DNA from: Saxidomus purpurata
Lineage: Eukaryota > Mollusca > Bivalvia > Venerida > Veneridae
Reading direction: 5' to 3'
DNA: 64,000 bases
NCBI GenBank assembly: GCA_022818135.1
Contig: JAFMSR010000007.1
Location: forward strand, 29,839,566 to 29,903,565
This document shows, piece after piece, positions 36,729-48,700 of this stretch (its first letter is position 1; each line of letters starts with the position of its first letter). The position numbers and the translations under genes are program-made. The notes under the pieces were generated by a model that ran no database searches, was not told the origin of the DNA, and worked only from the letters and a program-made list of their open reading frames with translations.

Positions 36729-39700
36729 ATGGTATCTCACAAGAACGGCAAGAAGGTACCGGCGTATCGCCAAACACAGGCCGGTATGTGTTATTACGTT
36801 TAAAAAGTATTTTAGCCAATTACTTAAATATAAATTGCTTCAGTGAAATGTAATTCATTTTGTACAAAATGATACCTGTCGTTCACACTCGCTGTAGTTA
36901 ATCAGCATTAATTTATTCCAGTCTGCAGAAAATAGGAGGAACATTTAAATACAATAATTGATTAAAAAGGAAATGACAAATTATGCGGGAGTTTCTCGCC
37001 CTTTTAAGTAAGTGTATTAAACGATAATCCGCAATACCGAAGATCATGTGTGAAGTAAATCGTATGGATGCTTATGGCCTATGGAATATATCGATCAAAA
37101 ATATTACAAAGATTGAAACGATGGTAAAATATGTAAGCGTACTAAATGATTATTAGCACACTCAGATTACAATAGCGCCAAACTGTCACAATAACGCCCA
37201 TCACATTTTTGATTATGACATGGTAAGCACACAAGTATAACAGCATTGGCTGCAAATTAGAAATCCGAAACTACTTGGGGCCAGTAACTCGAAGCATTCG
37301 TATTGATTTTCTGAGTTGACTCGAAGCCACAATTAGTTATGAAGTTTCTACGTAAACATCTTCGTAATCTACGATTGCGTCAGAGCTCTCGTAACACGTT
37401 TATAAGCTTTTTAAATATCACATTCTTTGCTTTTTTATACAATTCGTTTCAAATATTTCAATTGGATACTACAAGATATATGTAAAAGGTATGTACTCTG
37501 CATTTACAAAATCACATAACTACGATTATATTGATAATATCTTAACGCAAGTTTTGATACTATTAACTTCTTTATATACAGAGTTTCATAGCTGAAACTT
37601 TTAGGTTAAGTTATAATACCGCTAATGGTTATATTATTTATGTTTTAGAGGTTATTTATAAGTTTTAGAGGTTATTTAGTTGATATCAGTTATATAGACT
37701 TATAAATGTCTGTTGAGATTGAGAGCTGTTTTTTCTCTCGAAGTCTTATTTTCTTTTAAGAAAAATATCTCTATCAAATATTTGTCTTGATCAAAGCTCA
37801 TCTCAACAGTCAAGGGAAGGAGAAATTGTGAAGATGTTGTAAAATGTCCAGAAAAGACAAGGTAATGATTCTAACGACTGATGCCAGTCTATCAGTTATA
37901 GGACATGTCACTTTAATACCTAATAAGTAAGGATATGAAATTTAAAAAAGTAAGGACACTGGTCTTATCTGTAAGTAATGAACACTTTTGAAGTCTACCC
38001 TCGACAGCAGTGATAATGACCCCTATTTCATGTTTATTAATGATAAAACCTGTGAATTTGGCATTTAAGACGTTTTAAAGTCCATCTTGGTTTAAAAATG
38101 ATATAATTGATTTAGATTTTTCTTTTTTTATGATTTATAAAAAAGTGATTTTCACAATTAATTAAACAATATTAAAAAATAAAATTACTGGATATTTAAC
38201 AAGAATTCACGTCTTTACAGTACCAGGATCTCTTTGAATTTACTGATGTAGTAACATAAATTCATTGATAGGATAATATTCACTTTAAAACAATGTTGAC
38301 ATATACCTTTCTATTCGTATCTAATTTGTTTTTTTGTTGTTGTTTTTTCAAGAAAAAGAGTTGCCAGAAAGCCTTTCTTATTGTTTTCAATATCATTTTA
38401 AAACAGTACTGCGCTATGCTTATAATATGTACTTATCCATTTATAAAGCAAAGTTAGGAATGTTTTTGGTACAAATACAGGTCATTTCTGTCACAAGACA
38501 CCTTTCTTTATAAATTTAGAGCTACTTGTAAATGTGCTCTTGGGACTTAAATTACTAGAAGGAAAGTAAATATCCGTTTGATGTGTTTATCTTACACACA
38601 GTTTGAATATATCCGTTTTAATTTCTTGAAACAGCATGAAGTTCTTGAGTGTAAATTGTCATTGTATTCGGCAAGCCCTTGATTCTAGTTGCCATGACAA
38701 ACCACACATCATTATCTCCATAAATTTGTTTGTAATAACTTCGTCAGGTATTTATGCATTACATTACATACATATTAATTGTGACATGACAAATTCTTCG
38801 ATTTTTCATCATTTTTACTCTGTGGTTACTAAATATATTGTAATTACAACATACAAATTTGTGATAGCGCCTGTTAAAAAGCTTTTCAAACATTCATACA
38901 TTTTTTATTCAATGTAGAAAAGGTTTTAACCTATACATTTTGAAACTCAACAATTAAACGAAAGAAATGATGGTTCCCATGATAACAAAAAGAATATGGA
39001 CAATAAATATGATAACTTTCTTATCTATCATTACTTGTACACAAAGCTTGCAGTTGGGGTAGCTCCATATGCCAAAATATTTTGTTGAAATTTATACACC
39101 TTTTTGCTTGAGGGAACGTAGATTCCTGATATCTGTCTTCAAATTTATTTTATTTTATGATCCTATACGTGCTGTGATGTACCTACACCTCCTTTACCAT
39201 TCAACAACGGTCATAAAATCATAGCAAATAATTTTTAAAAAGTACCATCTATATTAATGTTTAAGTGTTCCATTTCTATAATGTTACATATGTGATAAAG
39301 TTTGGCGTCGTGAAACTTGCGTGACATGTTGACACCAGAAATTGCCGCGATTATAAAGAAGTTAATAGTATCATAATTTGCGTTTAGATATTATCTATAA
39401 ATATATATATAATAGCAGTTGTGTGATTTTGTAAATGCAGAGTGCATACGTTTTAAATATGTCGTTTTGTATATAACTGACAGATTGAAACACATATCTA
39501 AAAAGCAAATATTGTGATATTTAACATGAATACGAACGTGTTACAAGAGTTCTGATGCATTCGTAGATTACGAAGATGTTTACGAAACTACGTTTTAGCG
39601 TAGAAAATCTTTACGAAAGCGTTACGATCTTCTTAAGACTTACGTGCTACTGGTCCCATATTTGCAATCTTACAACGTACGGTGGATGGTTATTTTGTAT

Positions 39701-42700
39701 AATCAGCCATATGTCGTAGGTACATAGAGGTTTCAAGAACATAGAGTGCACAGTGATTTTGGCAATTAATGGACAGAAAACGCCCGAGGCATTCCGGCTT
39801 GCAACAACATTTAGCCAGAATAGTATGCCATAAACATTTTCACCTTTTTCGAGTGTTTGGGGTGTTAAGGGAAATTATTGACCTTGGCCTAGATATCATT
39901 CACACACATATTTCGAATACGTTTGGTGTTGCTCAAATAAAAGACTATTTTAGTTAGACAGCGAAGAGTACTGTTTTGTCGAAATTTGGAAAATTAGAGG
40001 TATAATGCCCACACACATTTTTTGCATGACTGGTGTTAGTTAATAAGATACTTTTGGAATTAGAGAGCAGAAAGTATAATCGGACACTGCCAGTTCGCCC
40101 AAAAGCTCTCCGCGTTTGAGAATGTAGAGCTGACAAAACTGTTCTAATGGGTACAGCACAATTCATCCCCTAATAAAAACAAGTCGTATCTATGGATCTC
40201 CTATTCATGATTTTTATTATTGTTTAATCTAGTTTTAACTAAAACAATTTTTAGAGCTCTACAGCTATTTCGAGTAGTCCTTTTTTAAGTAGTGGATGTC
40301 TTATTGCAGAATTACGTATTCGTCTAATATGGTTGACCTTGAAGGCAATGTTTGAGTGTCTGTGCCAGTATGGAAGGTATATCTGGGATCACAACCCTCT
40401 TAAAGTACTCTCCAGGCGGCACCGACGACTCTATTTTGTAGAAAACTATGGTGAGATCATGATTAAACCAAAGATAACGGAGCGTATTCTTGACCTTCTC
40501 CTTAGCGGTAAGTAAACATTTTCACTAATGATATACATTTTAAGCCAGGAGCTCGGGTACTTTTAATCAATACAGTTCTTCTGTTTTGCCCTGAAGTTGT
40601 TTCGTAGCAATTTCAACTGTTAAAAGGCATGGGGTCTCGGAATACTATCATGAAACCAAGATGTGCTCTGAGAAGTATCACATCTTTTATGAATAATACC
40701 ACGGTCTTCTGCTGATTTTCTTTTATACATACATTAAAAATCTTAATCCGTACCATCTCTCTGCCGACATTTGCTTGTGAGCTGCGATTGTTCGCAAGGT
40801 GTAAGGCAATAGCTGTTCTTTTAAAACCTTGACAATCATTTTCTTAAAAGTTATATTGACGTAGAAATGGATGTTCTCCATTATAGTCTGCTAAGTGATA
40901 CTTGACCTGCAAAGACTGCTTTGAGAGCAGATAAGAAATATTTTCTCTTGTAAACAGGAACAAAAGAATAACCTTTACGTGTTTTAGACGAATAGACAAA
41001 AGTAGGAAGCGCTAAATTCAATAAAAATAAAACTGTTACTTTATGATGATAAACATTATGATGGTTAGTTTGAAGAGTGCTATCTATTTAAGTAATTACA
41101 AAATTATATGTATGATTAAAACATTATGTACATAGATTACAGACGTCGGCAGCGATTGTTAAATTGGGTACATAGTCGAATCGGGTCGCATACAGTTGTG
41201 CACGACTTCAGCACATGCTGGCAGGATGGTACTGCCCTTTGTGCTCTTCTGGAGTCCATTTGCCCAGGGGTGTGTCCAAGTTACCATCTACTGTCTGGAC
41301 ACAACAGAGTCAAAAACTGTCGTCTTGGCCTAAAACTTGCCAACAAATACCTCTACGTACCAATGGTAAGTTAACATACATTACATTAAATTATAATTAT
41401 CACCGGTAGTCGTCTGCTACCTGTTTTCGTTGAGGAACGTTGTTTATAGTTAATCTATTGAGACAATGTTATTCAAAAATTGCTGCACTTATTATTTTCC
41501 TTAATGGATGCCATTATACGTTTTCTACGTAATGAATGACTTCGAAAATCTTAATAAATAATGTTAAACGTCGTGGTGCACAGACTATTTAATATCTGCT
41601 AGTAATGCAGCAAATAACATGCAAAATAAAGAATACATTTCATACAATACAAGATTGCAGAACACAACAACTGCTATAACAGATTTGAAAAAGGTCGGTT
41701 ACCTGAAGTGAAACTGTGGTTACCAATTTTCACGTGACATCTAATTAAACCGCAAGCTTAAAGCACATCTTGCATAAGTCAATTTCTAGTTATGCCCAAA
41801 GAATAGGTAACTTTGCAATCCAAATATATAACCATGCGCTCGGATCATGTTCGATTTAGAGTAGAATTTTGTACTTGGAGATCTTGGTCAAAATGTTGTT
41901 TTTTTTTAAAATTGTTGAAACTTTTTTTTTTTAAACTGCATAAAAACAAGAACATAAGTCTACATGTAGGTCACGTTCCCCTGAAAAAAAACCGTGTGCG
42001 AGTGGAGAGTTAAACGGTCTTCATAGCTTTTGTCTTACACTTACATATTTATTTTCTTACAGATTACATGTAATCATGAACTAGAAATATGTGCATGTAT
42101 TTTCAAGCATTTAAATTTAATGAAAGCCTTTCACATGTCCTTCAGTTGTTGACGTTTTCGATAAATCTCGATTGAAAATGATTCATACCTCACACTTGTT
42201 ATGATACTTAATATCACAGTTCAAACCGCTTCCATTCTGCAATAACAAAATAATCAAGTTGCTAGCGTGACTGCTTTTTACAACATAGGAAGAAATAAAT
42301 TGAAAAAGTAGCGGAGTAGCTCATCTGACGTACTGTTTCGTCATTTAATACTGTGTGAGCAGGTGGAGCTTTAAATCGAGGTGAAATTAGTTCTAAACTT
42401 GGATATGCTTGATAATGAAAAAAAAAGATTCATAGTTTATTACAAATGATGTTAATTATGTGACTGCAAAACCCTATTTTTCTTTTTACCATCAGGACCT
42501 CATTTCCGCGGAAGAATTTGCGATAGCCAATAAAGCAACGGAAAACAAAATTATCCAGTATATATCCATGGTGAAATGGGCGTCACAAAACATCAAGGAA
42601 AAATGGGCTTCCCTTCACGAAAGTCTAATTGCCGCTAAAACGGGCAGATGTTTTGCAAAGGGCTCCGGTTTGAAAAGTGGTATTGTGGAGAAAAGGTCAA

Positions 42701-45700
42701 AGTTTACAGTACTGGTCTCAGATACAATAGGTGTGTTTAATCTGCTGATAGAGGTTCGGGGACCTAATCACGAGTTCTGTGGCGAAAGGATTGTTTCTCT
42801 GCATCAAGCCAAAGCATTGCTGGACAAGTCGTTCGATTTTGACGTCCCACAGTCAGATAATATTAAATATCTAGAGGATTGTGCAGGTATATTTTTCATC
42901 ATAAATTTTGTTTTTTGTCCCTATCTTATTTATAGTTTTTTTTCTAATTGCCGAATTAATTACCTATTTCACTGACTGAGTTTTCCTTCTTTGCATGAAT
43001 GCGACATCGACGACTAACAAAACATTTGGTTTGGCTTCATTGCGATTATAAATGTTTCTTGACCTTCAAACTCTTCAAACTCTATCTATATGCTTCTTTA
43101 TATTTAAAATGTATTCACACCATTTTCTGTGACAGGTAACACGTTTGTGAGAAAAAAAATTCCTGCTCGTTACGAGTCCAGGACGTGTGAACCGATATAT
43201 TTCGATATGCAGTGCGGCGAGGAGGGAACATTCTACGTCACGTTTGTTCCACAGACAGCGGGCATGCACGCCGTCGCTGTTAAGTGGCAAAACCATCATG
43301 TAGAAAACAGTCCGTTCAGAATCAAGGTTTGTATTAAATAAAGCAAAACAGCATCTACATTTTGAGCGTCGTTATGTGGCTTGGAGACATGGTATTCGGA
43401 TCGTAATATCTCGCCCCGCCCATTTAGTGATGAAATTATCATCAAATGATGGTTCCTTATCGAACTTGTTCTTGGAGAAATCAATTTAAAAAGAAAATCA
43501 GAAATACTAGTTAGTTGGAAAAATCGTTTGAACTTTATTAAAATACTGTTTAAACTGATTATAAGTCCCAAATACTGGTATAACTATTTACTTTATCTAG
43601 GTGAGAGAGAAAATTAACTGTGATATCAACATGCTATGTGATATCGCTCGTGGTCTGTATTTTAACCCTGTAAAATCTGAACTAGTTCAAAATTTGATGG
43701 CCAGAGAAAGACTTCCTTACGGTGAATCTTGTGTTTCAGGTGTATAAAGCTTCTAACGTGTCTTCAAAGAATCTAATAGGAGCTCAGGAGAAACGCGTCA
43801 TCTATGACTCCCTATCATTCTCCAGTCATAGCACTGATGGCTTGGAGCATCGTGAAGGTGTTGAAGAGTTTGTATCTCACAATGGTAATGAGTCAACCCG
43901 TTCTCTATCTGCAATGGCGAAGGCAAAGGCTTACAGCAAGGTAAAGAAGAGATGGCAGTTTGGATGAAGATCGATGGAATGTTAAAAATGAATACATGCA
44001 GAATGCTAATGTATACATGTATATGTCAAAATTGCAGACACTATTTTTGAGTTCACGTGAGCACTTTGTGCTCAATGTAAGCTTTTGTGAATGTGTGATG
44101 ACCGTCGTCCTTTAAGTGTGCGTGCGTCCATTTCTACAAATGATATCTCATCTTACAACTATTTTCTTGTTTTTAAGCTACATCAATGAACTATAAGGAT
44201 ATTCTTGGCTGACTTGACCTACTGACCAACTGTCTGTTTTTGGGGGCTACATCAATGAAATTTAAACCATATACATTGTTGTATATAGATATCAACTTCG
44301 ACATCGACTGACTTTGACCTACTGACTTACTTTCTTTTTTGAAGCTGTTTTCTTGTTTTAAATTGCGATGATACTCATTTGAGCGATATATGGTCATCAT
44401 TGCCCTCATGTTATTGTATTTAGCACAATAGAAGTCTAGTTGTGTCAAGTGTCCGATTCACCGCTTTCTGTAAAGTGAACGCCAAATCTAAATGCGTTGT
44501 TCTTAAGACGAAAATCTTTCGTCTGTAACCTTGATATGCATGAGTTAACTAACAATGCTGGTATCTACCATCTTTCGCAGGGAAGGCAGTTAACAGTCAC
44601 TCGTCGGAGAGTTTTACGGCGGATAATTACAAGAAATGGCGAGGATATTGTGATAGAAGAGGCTATATCACCATCCATTTCCCGACAGTCAAGTATTACT
44701 GACAATTCCGACGAAGATATCAGGTAAATTTAATGTTGTCAGTCATTTGCGCATACCATAACCAAGTTTTGATTTGTTAAAAGTCTCATATCATGCATTA
44801 ATTGAAGGTCGACTAATTGGGAGGTGACTTTCAGTAATCGCCTTCCTATGACACCACTCCAGTCCAAAAATGCGGAATACGCTCTATTACATCCATTTGA
44901 CACCACTGCGCTATTCAATATTAACAGTTTCTGTCACGAGCACGAGGTTCAGATCGAAATATCCGTCACCGAGGGTGCGTCAACGAGACTCTGTCGAGTT
45001 CCTTCAAAACATTCCCGAGATGACGGATATTTCCATCTGAACCAAGTGTCTCATGATAGAAACTTTTTCTTGCATACCGTCTTGCACTTTAAAATAGATT
45101 TCTAAATGCAAACTCATCGAAATAATGCGTTATGATATAAAACAAACGATATTCAGATGGGGTTTTTTTTCTGGGGGGGGGGGGAGTGACGTCACAAGAT
45201 TTATAATGTTACGTCACAAGTAATTCACGAGAGTCATATTGCATTGGATGTAAGTTGAGATTTTCCAGCACTGTGTAACACTGTAGATATTCCGATCTGG
45301 TATGCAAGAAAGTTCATTGAAATATATTCAGTTTGATGAAGAAATGCGGTTTGTGCGTTTTACTTATATTAAAAATACTGTATATTTATCTAATAATCAT
45401 TATTCTTTCATTTGTCCTTGAAAACACACATGGCTGGGAAAGTCCGGTCTAAAAACACTCAGTATTTATAGTATATAAACGAAACTTGGAGATAAATGTA
45501 CAAAAAAGATGAAAAAATCACACACAAAAACTTCTGTATGCAATTAATTTTACCTAAATTATTAATTAATTAAACTTGATTGTAGGTTGTTAAGCTGCTT
45601 AAATAGAGCTTTTCTCTGGCCTCAGTTAGCAAGCTGATATCTCTCGAAATCGCCTTCCATCAGTAGTTGAGTACTTTGATTTTATTTAGGAAACCATAGC

Positions 45701-48700
45701 AACAGAAACGAATTTATGCATTATCAGGAAAACATCAGGCTAGATCTTATGACAATGATGACAAAGCTCGTATCGAGGTGTATATATTTAGACATCAGTT
45801 TGTCACGCTTAAGTTAACTGTGCTATATAAAAGTAATTATTTCTCAAATATATGAGAGACTTCGTGATATCTTCGTAATAATAGACATGTTGAAAATAAA
45901 ATAAATTGATGTGAAGGATACTGTTGCATCAAAGTAATGTAAACAGGGAACTTTCAAAATCAGCAAATATATCATGATACTGTCTCTCGTCTGCCTGAAC
46001 ATGTATACATATAACGTTAAAGTAATACTGACAATTCAGAAAGCAAGAATTTTAGTTACATACGTATACATGTACAACCGTCAACGTTAGTATAATTTCA
46101 ATACAACATTGCAAGGATGATTTTTAGTAGACTTTTACCGAATACACTGGCTCCATCGGCCTCTTTCTTGCCTGAAAACACAGATGTATTTTTACCAGAC
46201 TCTGTCCGCAGTCTGTGTCTGTTTTTTATGCCCAGTCAAGTTTGATTCGTATTGCGGCATTTAGAAAGACAGGCTTCTACTCACGGATTTCTTTTTAAAT
46301 TGTCACCAAAAGCGGTTTAAAATTCTTGCAATAGTACTTCAGAATTTGTTTATTGTTTTTTGCTTTCTGAAAAAAATACAGCAAAAATATAATACTGAAA
46401 TATCACAGAATATATTCTACTGCTACTGCATGTATGTATTACTCATGTGTGAAAATAAGTACAGTACATGTATGCGTTTTTGAATAAGCGAATGTAAATC
46501 CATTTATGGGACTGGTGGAAGTATTTTGCTGTAAAATATGAATTCGCCGATGCCCGTAATACAATAAGAAACATTTTAAAACGATATCGCCATTTCTACA
46601 GTAACACTGAAAGTTTAAGAAAAACATTCTCTTAGAAAACTGAACATGGTGAAACAAAACTGATTCGGAATTACGGTTTTACTTCTATTGTATCAGTTAA
46701 AGTTTGATTATCTTAGTTGAAAATTGATAATCCGCTTATTTTGTGAGGTCTATATGGCATTTTTATCTGTTAACAAAAAAAAAAAAAAATAACTCAGTAT
46801 CAGTTATTTCTTACACGTTACTAAACATTTTACTTGACCATAATGTTGTATTACATTTGCAGAGTGATAAAACTTCGAACCTAAAAATCAAAGAAAAAAT
46901 GCATTTATAATCTTACAATTTACTGTTTATTACAAACATGAAGATATTAAAATGATTGGTTTTTATTTGGTAAGATACGCATCTTGATATTGCAGACACC
47001 AGCGACAGGAGAAAGATGATATTGACGCAACAGGTTTTAAATCCCATCCAACTATTCTTAGAACTGTACCTGAGGAACGGCAGGTATCAAAGGAAAGCGA
47101 CAATACACACAGTATAGATCAGTCTGCTCAAGCACTGAAGTATAAATGCACTGAGCTCGATGAGCACAACCGGTTGGATGACGATGGATATAAAAGTACT
47201 ACAAATAACGAACATCATGACGAGGAAAAGTTTGATCCACCGCATAGTGTTACTGAGCATGTACCAAACGGAAATATGGCATTTGTTGAAAAGCATACTT
47301 ATAATGCTGGAATGGTTGCCAAACGTTCTATACTTAAAAGGTATTATTTCCATTAAGAATAAATTTTAATTATGAGCAAAAAGAGCTGCATTTTGTGAAA
47401 CAAATACACACCACTAAACGAAATCATCAAACCCTAGTCGTGACCTTAAAGTAACAAAGTAATTCAATTATAAATTTGCACGTATATAGGACAATCTTCT
47501 AGTAATTATCAATAAACTCATAAAAATCATATTTAGGACTTCATCGATACACCACCCTTATAAAGCGCCTGCTAGACGGACGGCATCAGACGGACAGGTA
47601 TACAAGCTTCGACGGGGTTTAGTGTCGGTTGCCACATTAGACTTGTCTGATACCAATTCTGAACATTCATCAGAAGAGAAGCAAAACAATATAGCAGATG
47701 GAAATGGTAACTTCACTTAATATCACAGCCGATTAGAAAGAATGTTTGGTTCCGATAAATATCTGTGTATCTGTAATATCCGGAGAGCTAAAAGTATTAT
47801 CTTTTTTTCTGCATTTAACATAAGCATCACAGATAGATTTAACTTTAGCTCCTACAATTAAGTCTAGTACATGTAGTTCTATCTTCGTTTTATTTGCATG
47901 TTTTTATGTTTATAAAAGCCAAAACATTGATGTCTCCATTTCGAAAAGTTGAACGTGTATAAGATATAAAGAAGCACCAAATGTTTTCAGATATTAACGA
48001 TTGCCCTTATTTATGTCATGCTATGTCGATACGTTATGTCAAAAGGCTTTTTGACAGTGGATCAGTGAGTCATTGACTCAAAATTGAATTCTAAACAGCA
48101 AGCACGTCTTACATGATCTTGTCTCTCCGCGTATCAACTCGATAACGAGTACATATATGTCGGGGACAGCTTGTATTTATGCTAACTTTCTGTCGGACGA
48201 AAGCTTCACATTGACAGAATGTTGTATCCTTTATATCTAATGGGCAATCTGAATTAAGTGTAAATGAAATAATTCACATTTTAAGAATATAAGGTATGCA
48301 TTCTTGATCAAATAATATTAGATGGATGAATATTGATCGTTTAAATAAAGGTATACATATACAAATGTAGTAAGTTCTGATCCATAATTTTGAAAGTATA
48401 TTTTACAAAACAAACATTTTCTGTCAGATAAGTCAAACAAACTAAAATATTTAACGAGTATTGCTCGCAGATGTTTTTTTCGTAACCGACTTCATCTATT
48501 TTTCAATTAAATTATCACAAGATTTAAAAAAAGGTGAATACAATACGTTTTTACATGCTTTCAAAGCGGTTTTTACTGTAGCAGAAGAAACTGCACTAGA
48601 GTTTGCCTGGAAAATATTTCGACAATCACGTGAAGATTTTAGAATTACGGCTGATAATATTATGTTTGTGTCCTATTCCCTGACTAATAGAAATAAAAGT

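Larger units (their letters stand above)
29170..38852 (+). repeat. Tandem duplication unit 2 (FABP copy 2 plus start of the filamin-like gene)
   Basis: It matches unit 1 from 'gtttgtgctaactta' on. 29170-31260 matches the 5' flank through exon 2, 32380-34236 matches the intron 2 end through the 3' flank, and 38045-38852 matches unit 1 27955-28744. Segment 34236-38045 has no counterpart in unit 1. Confidence 0.88.

Noticed and set aside
39769..39957. 62-codon ORF before the second coding exon of the filamin-like gene
   Set aside because: No in-phase donor; exon 36729-36783 already joins directly to exon 40310, so this ORF is not needed and looks like chance.
43941..43967. Read-through stop after exon 43740-43940 as the end of the filamin-like gene
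   Set aside because: A usable donor lies at 43941 and six further exons continue in perfect phase to a second filamin repeat, so the stop is probably intronic.
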